This document shows, one piece after another, positions 15,998-24,064 of a stretch of 44,429 nt of DNA. Source of the DNA: Pseudomonadota bacterium (lineage in GTDB: Bacteria > Desulfobacterota > Syntrophia > Syntrophales > UBA5619); the NCBI GenBank assembly GCA_018896355.1, contig JAHIMW010000172.1, forward strand, positions 1 through 44,429, written 5' to 3'. The stretch's first letter is position 1, and every line of letters begins with the position of its first letter. The translations under genes were made by a program, and so were the position numbers. The notes under the pieces were generated by a model. That model was not told where the DNA came from. It saw only the letters and a program-made list of their open reading frames with translations, and did no database searches.

Positions 15998-17829
15998 CGC
16001 ACGATGGTGATGACGCCGGAAGATCCATCAACGCGCAGCATCATGCCGCTCTTGATGATCTTGGTCGAAAGACCCGTGCCGACCACCGCCGGCAGGCCGT
16101 ACTCGCGACAGACGATCGCCGCGTGGCTCATAACGCCACCCACATCGGTGACGCAGGCGCTGATCTTGGCGAAAGCCGGCGCCCAGGACGGCGAGGTCGT
16201 CGGAGCCACCAGAATCTCCCCCTCCTGAAGCTGACCCACTTCCGCCACCGTCTTGCAGATCCGCGCGCGGCCCTCGGCGACGCCGGGGCTGCCGGCGAAA
16301 CCTTTGATCTCGGTAATGCTGTCGGGATCCTTGACTTCCTGAACCGCCGACCAGTCCGCCAGCGACTTGTTGGTCACACCCCACAGTACGATGGTGAAGG
16401 GCTCCTGAATCACCTCGGGCGCGGTGCCGATGGCCGGAGGCGCACTCCATTCCTTGAACTTCTGCATCACGCCTTTGCGCCAGGCGATCTCCTTCGGCCA
16501 CACCTTGGTGCCGCGCGGCGTAACGCCGGTTGCCCAGGCGGTGACGACGTCCCACAAACCCTGCTTGATTTCGTCGCGACGCAACAGCCAGATGTCCTCG
16601 ACGTCCTCAATCATGCCGTGCTGTTTCATGATCGCCCCGACTTCGCGCATCTTGTTCCAGAACACCGAGTGGAACCAGTGCTCGACATAGAAGAGATGGT
16701 TCTCGACATATGGGAACACGGTCTTGGCGCAGCCCAGCAATTCGTCAAACTGCTTGCGATCCTCCTCTGTCCCGATCAGGTCGCGATATTCGGCGGTGAT
16801 GCGGTCGCGCTCGGCCCGCACCTTCTCGGTCGGCCGCTCGATCGAAATGTCCTGCTTGATTTTCCCGATATAGGTATTGATGCCGGTGAGCGGCACGTTC
16901 ATCTGGTCGTTCCAACTGCGGTCGTGGTGGAACCAGCCGGTGCCGGTCGACACTTCGAACCACGGATCCTTGGCCTGATCCAGGGCAGCCAGCCACTCCT
17001 GCCCCTTAGGCAGCTTACGCAGTGCTGCCTCGACCACGCTCCATTCCGGGCTGGAGCATACCGTTGCCTCGATGCCCAGCTCGATGGCCTTCTTGGCCAG
17101 CTTTTTCAATTCCTCGTCCGGCTGATACATGATCACGTCGATGCCGGCGATCATCTGGGTGACACGCTGCGTCGGCATGCTGGGGAACTGCTTCTGCATG
17201 AAGTCGAGGAAGAAGACGTAGGCGGCATACCCCAGGTTGAGGAACTCGAAGTGGTACTGCCAGCACTTGAGGCCCAGATTGATCAAGTCATCGTAGTTCT
17301 TGAGCAGGTGGTAGCCCCGAGACTCGCCGACCGCGTCGGTCACCACGCTTATATCCTCCATGTCGGGCAGCTTCGGGATCTTCACCGCCTCGAGTTCGCG
17401 GATGGTGGCTTCCATTTTCACTTTCCACTTGGCTTCGAGTGCGTCCCAGTTCTTGTAGTAGTAGCCGGCACGCTCCATGAAGTGCGGGACGCGGCTGCCG
17501 ATCTCGGCTCCGTCCTTTACCGGCACCGGCGAGATATAGACATAGCCGTTGATGATGCGGTGGTCCACGCCGCGCACCGGCGGCACCATGAAGATCCGGT
17601 TGTTGAACTGGGAGAGGGCGAGATACCAGGCCTCATCCCAAATCGTATCGAAGGGATAGAGCGGCTCCGGATAATGCAGGCCGTCGGCGAACCAGAAGGA
17701 ATCCTTCTCGTACTGGTTGCGCTCGGGATCATCGGTGACGAACTGGTAGTGGTAGGGATACATCCTCTCCCAGCCTTCGGTGCCGGGGATGGTCTTGGCC
17801 TTGATGTCATGCGGATTCGGGAATTTCAT
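15994..17829 (-). CDS. Phenylphosphate synthase protein 1 (phosphohistidine protein)
   Basis: A 611-residue protein whose C-terminal part (about 525-611) is the mobile phosphohistidine domain of PEP-utilising enzymes: GGVMSHAAIVCREYG with H569 as the predicted phosphorylated residue. The N-terminal 500 residues are tryptophan- and tyrosine-rich and probably bind phenol. In Thauera, protein 1 takes phosphate from protein 2 and passes it to phenol. I place the start at ATG 17829 (MKFPNPHDIKAK), which has AGGAGG 9 bases upstream; an upstream in-frame start at 17916 lacks this. First gene of the operon, about 120 bases downstream of a consensus promoter. Confidence 0.9.
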   Translation of the reverse strand: MKFPNPHDIKAKTIPGTEGWERMYPYHYQFVTDDPERNQYEKDSFWFADGLHYPEPLYPFDTIWDEAWYLALSQFNNRIFMVPPVRGVDHRIINGYVYISPVPVKDGAEIGSRVPHFMERAGYYYKNWDALEAKWKVKMEATIRELEAVKIPKLPDMEDISVVTDAVGESRGYHLLKNYDDLINLGLKCWQYHFEFLNLGYAAYVFFLDFMQKQFPSMPTQRVTQMIAGIDVIMYQPDEELKKLAKKAIELGIEATVCSSPEWSVVEAALRKLPKGQEWLAALDQAKDPWFEVSTGTGWFHHDRSWNDQMNVPLTGINTYIGKIKQDISIERPTEKVRAERDRITAEYRDLIGTEEDRKQFDELLGCAKTVFPYVENHLFYVEHWFHSVFWNKMREVGAIMKQHGMIEDVEDIWLLRRDEIKQGLWDVVTAWATGVTPRGTKVWPKEIAWRKGVMQKFKEWSAPPAIGTAPEVIQEPFTIVLWGVTNKSLADWSAVQEVKDPDSITEIKGFAGSPGVAEGRARICKTVAEVGQLQEGEILVAPTTSPSWAPAFAKISACVTDVGGVMSHAAIVCREYGLPAVVGTGLSTKIIKSGMMLRVDGSSGVITIVR

Positions 17830-17954
17830 TTCGTGTCTCCTCCTGATTCGTGGATACGTCATCAATTCGGACGCAGCAAATACTCTCCGTCCCCGGGTTG
17901 TACGAATAACTCCCACGCGTGGTTCGATATGAGATTGCTTTTTTAGGGTGGTGC

Positions 17955-17983
17955 ATTATAGGGGGGCTGTTTTTGCTTGTCAA
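17955..17983 (-). promoter_or_regulatory. Perfect consensus sigma-70 promoter of the phenol operon
   Basis: Read on the minus strand: TTGACA (17983-17978), a 17-base spacer AGCAAAAACAGCCCCCC, then TATAAT (17960-17955). Both hexamers and the spacing are exactly consensus. It implies an RNA leader of about 120 bases before the ATG at 17829. The hexamer and spacer are copied almost exactly at 18577-18605. Such a strong promoter with an oddly C-rich spacer suggests control by a repressor; that is inference. Confidence 0.85.
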
Positions 17984-18066
17984 GAAATATTTAGACAGAA
18001 TTTTTTGGCGATTTTGGGACATTCAAAATCTCCCCATTCCCGCTCCGACTGCCGAGAGTTTTTGAT

Positions 18067-18555
18067 TCAGTCATTACCGGAAAGGATCAACTCTTCCCGC
18101 TTCCCAAATCCTTTTTCATTATCGATAAAGAAGATCCGTTCCGGCGTCAGCTTATAGAAGCTAACCCCGCTTACCTTACTTGCTATGAGTTCACCGAGCT
18201 TTTGTGGCGAAAAGAGAAAATCCTTCACGTCGGGAAATTTCTTTACATAGGCCTGGGCGATGCGTCCGTTCTCCATGATCCCGCCCACGCCCGTTACCCC
18301 GCCTTCAAGTTGGATTCCCTTTATTAAAAGCCAGTTGGAATAATCCTCGTCTATGGTGGCGGATACCCTCGGATTGTGCGCAAGGTGCTCTCCATGCCGC
18401 GTCGAGGGGCTGCTTAAAAAGTAAATTTCAAATCCGGTGTTGACGTAAAATACCGTAGCGGCATGGGGTGCCCCGTCTTTTTGCGTTGCCAGGGAAAGGG
18501 TGTTGTGGATTTCCATGTACGCGATGATGGTTTTTTTCAGAGCTTCTCTTTCCAT
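18067..18555 (-). CDS. Pyridoxamine 5'-phosphate oxidase-like flavin-binding protein
   Basis: A 162-residue split-barrel flavoprotein of the PNPOx-like superfamily. It starts with a short helix, then the strand pair LSLATQKDGAPHAATVFYV, then IYFLSSPSTRHGEHLAHNPRVSATID, the usual flavin-phosphate contact region (S/R/H). The C-terminal half carries VSFYKLTPERIFFIDN. These proteins bind FMN, haem or F420 and reduce or store diverse cofactors; the substrate is not readable. It lies upstream of the phenol operon on the same strand with its own promoter (18577-18605), nearly identical to the phenol promoter, so the two units are probably co-regulated. Confidence 0.83.
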   Translation of the reverse strand: MEREALKKTIIAYMEIHNTLSLATQKDGAPHAATVFYVNTGFEIYFLSSPSTRHGEHLAHNPRVSATIDEDYSNWLLIKGIQLEGGVTGVGGIMENGRIAQAYVKKFPDVKDFLFSPQKLGELIASKVSGVSFYKLTPERIFFIDNEKGFGKREELILSGND

Positions 18556-18576
18556 GATTTGCCTTCAAGAGGTCGA

Positions 18577-18605
18577 ACTGTAGGGGGGCTGTTTTTGCTT
18601 GTCAA
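18577..18605 (-). promoter_or_regulatory. Second copy of the phenol-type promoter, upstream of the flavoprotein gene
   Basis: Minus strand: TTGACA (18605-18600), the same 17-base spacer AGCAAAAACAGCCCCCC, then TACAGT (18582-18577), a weaker -10. The expected RNA start is only about 15 bases before the ATG at 18555. Identity to 17955-17983 covers the -35, the full spacer and the first two bases of the -10, then stops, so it is a precise duplication or a shared operator. Confidence 0.75.
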
Positions 18606-18623
18606 GGTATATTTCGGATGGTT

Positions 18624-19601
18624 TTATCTGCCGTCTTTACCGTCTGCCGTGAAGATGTCCCCCGGTTTCAGCCCGGTCTCTGCCGCAAAAGCGACGGCAT
18701 CCTGTTTGCCGGCCTCCGTCCGGACCTTCCCGATGCGGAGTGCTCCGTTGCGGGCGGCGACGATGAAGCCGCCCTCATCCGTTGCCAGGACCTCCCCCGG
18801 TCGGGCATCCGGGCGGACGGTTTCCGCCAGCCGGGTATCGAGGAAACGGACCTTCTTCTCCCGATAAAAGGAGTAGGCCCCCGGCTGAGGATCGCAGCCC
18901 CGGATGAGGTTGTGGACCTCCGTTGCGGGGGTTTCCCAGTCGATCTGGGCTACCTGGTCGTTGCAGAGCGGTTCGTACGTGGCCACGCCTTCGTCCTGGA
19001 CCATCCGGGGCGCCCGCCCCTCCTTGATGAGTTCGACGGACTCCACGATCGCCTCAACGCCGAGCGGAAACAGCCGGTTGAAGTAGAGGGCGCCGGTCGT
19101 ATCCTCCGGCCCGATCGGGATCCGCTTCTGGAGTAAGACCGGGCCCGTGTCGATCCCCGCATCCGCCCAGAAGATCGAGAGCCCCGTCTCCAGGTCGCCC
19201 ATGATCACCGCCCAGTTGATCGCGCTCCCGCCGCGGTGGCGGGGAAGAATCGAAGGATGATAACAGATAGCCCCCTGCGTCGGGATCCTGAAAAAAGAGG
19301 GCGGGATGATGTCGGTGACGAAGGCCATGATCAGCAGGTCGGGGTTCGTGCTCCGGAAAGCCTCGAGCGTCTCCGGGGTTCGGTAGCTCTCCGGCTGAAA
19401 GGCCGGGATTCCACGGCCGTCGGCGGCCGTCTTCAGGGGGTCGGGTTTTCCGCCGGCCTTACCTTGGGGAAGCCATGCGGCGATGATCACTTCTCCCCGA
19501 TCAGACAATGTTTCCAGAATCTTGGCGCCAAAGGCGGCCTGTCCCATGATCGCGATGCGCAGGCTCTCCTGCGGAGCCCCGCTGCCCCTCTCTTTGCCCA
19601 T
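18624..19601 (-). CDS. Stand-alone 10-formyl-THF hydrolase-like protein (ALDH1L1 N-domain type)
   Basis: A 325-residue formyltransferase-fold protein. The catalytic segment CYHPSILPRHRGGSAINW and the Asp in FWADAGIDTGPVLLQ match the N-terminal hydrolase domain of 10-formyl-THF dehydrogenase more closely than methionyl-tRNA formyltransferase, which has Asn two residues before the His. The second half (from about 210) is the formyltransferase C-terminal fold. The ACT domain of PurU and the aldehyde dehydrogenase domain of ALDH1L1 are absent. It would release formate and THF from 10-formyl-THF, or transfer formyl to an unknown acceptor. I choose ATG 19601 with GGAGGAGGAAG upstream. It is divergent from fhs, which catalyses the ATP-dependent opposite step. 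Confidence 0.78.
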   Translation of the reverse strand: MGKERGSGAPQESLRIAIMGQAAFGAKILETLSDRGEVIIAAWLPQGKAGGKPDPLKTAADGRGIPAFQPESYRTPETLEAFRSTNPDLLIMAFVTDIIPPSFFRIPTQGAICYHPSILPRHRGGSAINWAVIMGDLETGLSIFWADAGIDTGPVLLQKRIPIGPEDTTGALYFNRLFPLGVEAIVESVELIKEGRAPRMVQDEGVATYEPLCNDQVAQIDWETPATEVHNLIRGCDPQPGAYSFYREKKVRFLDTRLAETVRPDARPGEVLATDEGGFIVAARNGALRIGKVRTEAGKQDAVAFAAETGLKPGDIFTADGKDGR

Positions 19602-19765
19602 GCTTTTCTTCCTCCTCCGTGTCCATTTAATGGATTTCCCCTCGTTCTGCAACCATTTGTTGGCGAAAAAACGGCTGGACGCCTCTTCTATTGTCTGAAA
19701 ACGGGGTCCGTTGTCGAGGGTGATCATGCTTGGAAACGGGAACCCGTCAGCCGAGTTTCATGGAT

Positions 19766-19818
19766 TACAAAATAGCTACAAAATAGTTCTTGACAGGAAT
19801 TTACCTTGTTGATATGAA
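19766..19818 (+). promoter_or_regulatory. Probable promoter of the Wood-Ljungdahl operon with upstream direct repeats
   Basis: A -35 TTGACA at 19790-19795 and a -10-like TATGAA at 19813-19818 are separated by 17 bases. Just upstream two copies of TACAAAATAG (19766-19775 and 19777-19786) are offset by 11 bases, about one helical turn, as expected for an activator or repressor site touching the -35. It points toward fhs, about 400 bases downstream. Confidence 0.55.
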
Positions 19819-20228
19819 TCGACGCTCTGTAGATTTTTAAAAACCCCAATAGATTCGATTGTTTTGATAAGTATGCAAAATGATGGTCATAGAAACTCGA
19901 ATTTTTCCCATCCCTGCGGGAACCGTATGATTCAAGCAGATAGGGAGGCAATGGATATCGATCGCGTTGCCCCCGGCGCCGATAAGCGTTTCTCCATTTT
20001 CCAGAGTGCGGAATCTACCCAGTATTATAAGTTATATTCGGTTGTTGCCCCTGACAGGCTCTTGGGGGTGGAGATATCGTTCCGTAGGATTTCTCCGGCG
20101 GTGTCCTTATCCTGCCGGGCCGCCTGCGGAAAAGGTCATTGAAGGTGCCGGATACGGATCATTGGGTGATTTAGTGTGTTAAGAAAAAGTTTTTTAAACA
20201 ATTTTGAAAGGGAAGGGGGGTAATACTC
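19819..20228 (+). other. Long 5' leader / intergenic region before fhs
   Basis: About 400 bases between the predicted promoter and fhs. A plus-strand frame (19864-20142) is open but shows no family and no ribosome site, so I do not call a gene. I looked for riboswitch signatures (cobalamin box, THF, SAM, Moco) and recognised none. Several G/C-rich inverted repeats around 20080-20130 could fold. A purine-rich ribosome site lies just before 20229. Confidence 0.4.
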
Positions 20229-22016
20229 ATGGGTTTCAATATCTCGAAAAAGTATATGAAGGCAGATCCAAGAAAGCTCGCAGATTGGCAGATTGCGGAC
20301 ATAGCGGAAGAAAATATGCCCACCGTCGATCAGTGGCGGGATAAACTTGGCCTTCAAAAGGATGAAATTATCCCTATGGGGAAATTGTGCAAACTCGATT
20401 TCCTCAAGATTATGGAGCGTCTGAAAAAAAGGCCGGACGGAAAGTATATCGAGGTTACAGCGATCACACCAACCCCCCTCGGAGAAGGAAAATCGACGAC
20501 GAGTATGGGTTTGATCGAGGGGCTCGGCAAAAGAGGGCAAAGTGTCGGTGGTTGTCTCCGTCAGCCTTCCGGCGGTCCAACCATGAATGTGAAAGGAACG
20601 GCTGCAGGAGGAGGCAAATCCCTTCTCATCCCCATGACTGAATTCTCGCTTGGTCTCACCGGGGACATTAACGACATTATCAATGCCCATAACCTGGCCA
20701 TGGTCGCTTTAACGTCCAGGATGCAGCACGAACGGAACTATGACGATGCGGAACTGGCGAAACGGAAACTCCGACGGCTCGACATTGATCCGACGAATGT
20801 GGAAATGGGCTGGATCATGGATTTTTGCGCCCAGTCGCTACGAAACATTGTTATCGGCCTCGGCGGCAAGATGGATGGCTTTACGATGCAGTCCAAATTC
20901 GGGATTGCGGTAAGCTCCGAGCTCATGGCCATTCTTTCCATTGTCCGGGACCTCAAGGACCTTCGGGAAAGGTTGGGCAATATTGTCGTCGCCTATGATA
21001 AGAAGGGGAAGCCGGTTACGACCAGCGACCTCGAGGTGGCGGGCGCCATGTGTGCGTGGATGAGAAATACCATCAACCCCACGCTGATGTCCTCCACCGA
21101 GTATCAGCCCTGTTTGGTCCACGCCGGTCCTTTTGCCAACATCGCCGTGGGACAGTCCTCCATCATCGGCGATCGGGTTGGACTGAAGATGTTCGATTAC
21201 CATGTCACCGAGAGCGGCTTTGCCGCGGACATCGGCTTTGAGAAATTCTGGAACGTAAAGAGTCGGTTGAGCGGCCTGACTCCCAATATCTCTATTCTGA
21301 CGACAACGATCAGGGCATCGAAGATGCACGGAGGAGGACCGACGGTCGCTCCCGGACGGCCTCTGCCTCAGGAATACACAAAGGAAAACCTTGCTCTTCT
21401 TGAAAAAGGCCTCTGCAACATGACCCACCTCATCGGTGTGATCCGGAAATCCGGAATCAACCCGGTGGTCTGCATTAATGCGTTCCACACCGACACAAAG
21501 AAAGAAATCGCAATGGTCAGAAAGTATGCCGAGCAGGCAGGCGCACGTGTTGCCCTTTCCGAGCACTGGCTCAAAGGTGGCGATGGCGCCCTTGAGCTTG
21601 CCGATGTCGTCATGGACGCCTGCAAAGATAAAGTCAAACTCAAATTCCTCTACCCGCTGGAATTGCCTCTCAGACAAAGGGTTGATCTCATCGCAAAAGA
21701 GGTATATGGCGCCGACGGCGTTTCCTGGACCCCTGAGGCTGAAGCCAAAGCCAAACGGTTTGAGGCTGATCCTGCAATGAGGGATTTCAATACGATGATG
21801 GTAAAGACCCACCTCAGCCTGTCGGCTGATCCAACTCGCAAGGGAGTCCCCAAAGGTTGGATACTGCCGGTTCGTGACGTCTTGGTCTTTGCCGGTGCGA
21901 AATTCCTCTGCCCGGTGACAGGGACCATCAGTCTGATGCCGGGGACAGGCTCCGATCCCGCCTACAGAAGAATCGACGTGGATGTAGAGACCGGAAAGGT
22001 CAAGGGTTTGTTTTAA
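20229..22016 (+). CDS. fhs: Formate-tetrahydrofolate ligase
   Basis: A 595-residue enzyme (10-formyl-THF synthetase) joining formate, ATP and THF, the first step of the methyl branch, or making ATP in the reverse direction. The P-loop TPLGEGKSTT lies at about residues 81-90. Other family segments are GGPTMNVKGTAAGGG, FSLGLTGDINDI and the late LSLSADPTRKGVP. It is about 35 residues longer than the common 556-residue form, with an N-terminal extension. Its own terminator (22027-22058) separates it partly from the next gene. It opens the operon containing CODH/ACS, and the divergent hydrolase at 18624-19601 uses its product. Confidence 0.97.
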   Translation: MGFNISKKYMKADPRKLADWQIADIAEENMPTVDQWRDKLGLQKDEIIPMGKLCKLDFLKIMERLKKRPDGKYIEVTAITPTPLGEGKSTTSMGLIEGLGKRGQSVGGCLRQPSGGPTMNVKGTAAGGGKSLLIPMTEFSLGLTGDINDIINAHNLAMVALTSRMQHERNYDDAELAKRKLRRLDIDPTNVEMGWIMDFCAQSLRNIVIGLGGKMDGFTMQSKFGIAVSSELMAILSIVRDLKDLRERLGNIVVAYDKKGKPVTTSDLEVAGAMCAWMRNTINPTLMSSTEYQPCLVHAGPFANIAVGQSSIIGDRVGLKMFDYHVTESGFAADIGFEKFWNVKSRLSGLTPNISILTTTIRASKMHGGGPTVAPGRPLPQEYTKENLALLEKGLCNMTHLIGVIRKSGINPVVCINAFHTDTKKEIAMVRKYAEQAGARVALSEHWLKGGDGALELADVVMDACKDKVKLKFLYPLELPLRQRVDLIAKEVYGADGVSWTPEAEAKAKRFEADPAMRDFNTMMVKTHLSLSADPTRKGVPKGWILPVRDVLVFAGAKFLCPVTGTISLMPGTGSDPAYRRIDVDVETGKVKGLF

Positions 22017-22026
22017 CCTGGGTAAA

Positions 22027-22058
22027 GGGGCACGAAATATCGTGCCCCGCTTTTTTTT
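22027..22058 (+). terminator. Intrinsic terminator after fhs
   Basis: A perfect 9-bp stem (GGGGCACGA / TCGTGCCCC, 22027-22035 and 22040-22048) with a 4-base loop is followed by GC and eight T residues. It ends only 16 bases before the next gene's ATG, so it probably reduces rather than abolishes readthrough, giving more fhs mRNA than downstream mRNA. Confidence 0.9.
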
Positions 22059-22074
22059 GGAACGGCTTTTATTT

Positions 22075-24060
22075 ATGGGGCAACACAAGGTCACGTTTCA
22101 TCCGAGTGACAGACACATATTTGTTGACGAAGGGGAGAATCTCCTCCAGGCGGCTATGGAGGCCGGCATTCACATCAACGCCTCCTGCGGCGGCAATGCG
22201 ACCTGCGGGAAATGCAAGGTTAAAATCGCCGGCGGCGCGGTTGCGTCGCCGATGCACACCGAGCTTTCCGAGGCGGAGTATGCCGACGGTTACCGCCTCG
22301 CCTGCCTCTCGACCGTCACCGGCGACGTCGATGTCGAAATCCCGCTGGAATCGCAGGTTGATAAGTCCGTGCTGGCGCTGAAAGGCGATCGGCTCGCCGC
22401 CCCTTATCTCCTTTCGCCGAAGGATATTTTTCAACTGGTCCAGGGGTGGGACATCGATCCCACCGTATTCAAGCGCTATGTGGAGCTGGCTCCGCCAACC
22501 CTGAACGATAACGTGAGCGACCTGACCCGCCTGACCCATGCGGTACACAAGCAACACGGCATCAATGGAATCTCCAGCGATTTCCGGGTGATCATGAAAT
22601 TAAGCCGGCTTCTCCGAAAGGCCGATTGGAAGGTTACCGTAACGCTGGTGCAGACCCGTAAGGGGTATAAGCTGATCAACGTCGAGCCGGGCGACAACCG
22701 GCACCAGAACTATTCGATCGTGGTCGATATCGGCACAACGACCATTTTCGGACAGATTCTTAATCTGAACGATTGCAAGGTTGCCGCCTGTCCCGACGGC
22801 ACCTGCGACGGCGCGACCCTCTTCGCGCTGGCCGAGGCCTCCGATTACAATCCGCAGATCAGTTACGGGGAAGACGTCATCACCCGGATTGTCTATTCCC
22901 AGAAGCCGGGCGGTCTGAAAAAGATGCAGGAGACGGTTGTCGCCTCGATCAACGGCGTTATCGACGAGCTGCTGAAAATGAGCCGGATCGACCGGTCGCT
23001 GGTCTCCCATCTGGTCGTGGCGGGCAACACCACGATGACCCAACTGCTGTTGGGAATCGATCCCAAATATATTCGTGAGGCGCCCTACGTTCCGACCGCA
23101 AACCTGATACCGCCGGTGCGGGCCGTCCATCTGGGGATCAACGTCGGCGACCATGTTCATGTTTACCTCTTCCCTCTGGTGGCCAGTTATGTGGGCGGCG
23201 ATATTGTGGCAGGCATTCTGGGTTCCGGAATTTTCCAGCGCGAGGCGCTGACCCTCTATATGGATATCGGCACCAACGGGGAGATCGTGATCGGGAACAA
23301 GGATTGGCTGGCCAGCGTCTCCTGTTCCGCCGGTCCGGCGTTCGAGGGGGCGGGCATCAAATTCGGCATGCGGGCGACGCGCGGCGCCATCGAAGAGGTC
23401 AGCATCAACCCCCATACCTGCGAACCGATGATTCTGACCATCGGCCGGGCCAAGCCGATCGGCATCTGCGGGTCGGGATTGATCGACGCGGTGGCGGAGC
23501 TTCTGGAGGCAGGCATCATCGATCAGAAGGGAAAATTCCATCAGAATCTGCCGACAAAAAGGGTCAGAAAAAGGGAAGATGGTTACGAATATGTCCTTGC
23601 CTATCAAAACGAGACGCGCATCCAGGATGACATCGTCCTCACCGAGATCGACATCGAAAATCTGATCCGCACCAAAGGGTCCATCTATGCAGGCTGCAAG
23701 GTGCTGTTGGACAGCGTCGGCCTTGGTTTCAAGGACCTGGAGCAGATTATCATCGCCGGCGGATTCGGCCGTCATCTGGATCTGGAAAAGGCCATTTTCA
23801 TCGGGCTGCTGCCGGAAATCGATGCACGGAAATTCATCTTTGTCGGGAACGGATCGCTCTTAGGCGCTCGACTGCTCTCCTTTTCCAGGGAACTCCTGAA
23901 AGAGACGGAAAGGATCGCGCTGATGATGACCAATCTGGAATTAAGCAACCATGCCGGCTTCATGGATGAATTCATGGCCGCGATGTTTCTGCCGCACACG
24001 GATGCCTCCGCCTTCCCGGGGGTGCAGGAACGGCTGCGCGCCAGAAGGGAGGCGGCCTGA
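22075..24060 (+). CDS. ASKHA-domain ferredoxin, reductive activator of the corrinoid protein (RACo)
   Basis: A 661-residue protein that should reactivate the Co(II) state of the corrinoid iron-sulfur protein using ATP. The N-terminal plant-type [2Fe-2S] domain has C38, C44, C47 and C77. A middle linker domain follows (about 100-215), then the ASKHA ATPase-like domain with VVDIGTTTIFG and YMDIGTNGEIV phosphate loops and a late GGFGRHLDLEKA. I start at ATG 22075, because the family begins with this KVTF strand; a start at 22042 would lie inside the terminator stem. Only a weak GGA ribosome site precedes it. Confidence 0.93.
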   Translation: MGQHKVTFHPSDRHIFVDEGENLLQAAMEAGIHINASCGGNATCGKCKVKIAGGAVASPMHTELSEAEYADGYRLACLSTVTGDVDVEIPLESQVDKSVLALKGDRLAAPYLLSPKDIFQLVQGWDIDPTVFKRYVELAPPTLNDNVSDLTRLTHAVHKQHGINGISSDFRVIMKLSRLLRKADWKVTVTLVQTRKGYKLINVEPGDNRHQNYSIVVDIGTTTIFGQILNLNDCKVAACPDGTCDGATLFALAEASDYNPQISYGEDVITRIVYSQKPGGLKKMQETVVASINGVIDELLKMSRIDRSLVSHLVVAGNTTMTQLLLGIDPKYIREAPYVPTANLIPPVRAVHLGINVGDHVHVYLFPLVASYVGGDIVAGILGSGIFQREALTLYMDIGTNGEIVIGNKDWLASVSCSAGPAFEGAGIKFGMRATRGAIEEVSINPHTCEPMILTIGRAKPIGICGSGLIDAVAELLEAGIIDQKGKFHQNLPTKRVRKREDGYEYVLAYQNETRIQDDIVLTEIDIENLIRTKGSIYAGCKVLLDSVGLGFKDLEQIIIAGGFGRHLDLEKAIFIGLLPEIDARKFIFVGNGSLLGARLLSFSRELLKETERIALMMTNLELSNHAGFMDEFMAAMFLPHTDASAFPGVQERLRARREAA

Positions 24061-24064
24061 TACG

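Noticed and set aside
14873..17829. PEP synthase split into two genes
   Set aside because: The PEP-binding C-terminal domain is missing and the neighbours (UbiD, UbiX, CBS protein) point to phenylphosphate synthase.
14702..17946. Long plus-strand open frames opposite the phenylphosphate synthase and UbiD genes
   Set aside because: Shadows caused by high GC content; the minus-strand products have full sets of catalytic residues.
19864..20142. Possible small gene in the fhs leader
   Set aside because: No ribosome site, no motif and an irregular composition; kept as leader sequence.
19819..20228. Cobalamin, THF or other riboswitch before fhs
   Set aside because: None of the conserved boxes I know could be found by eye.
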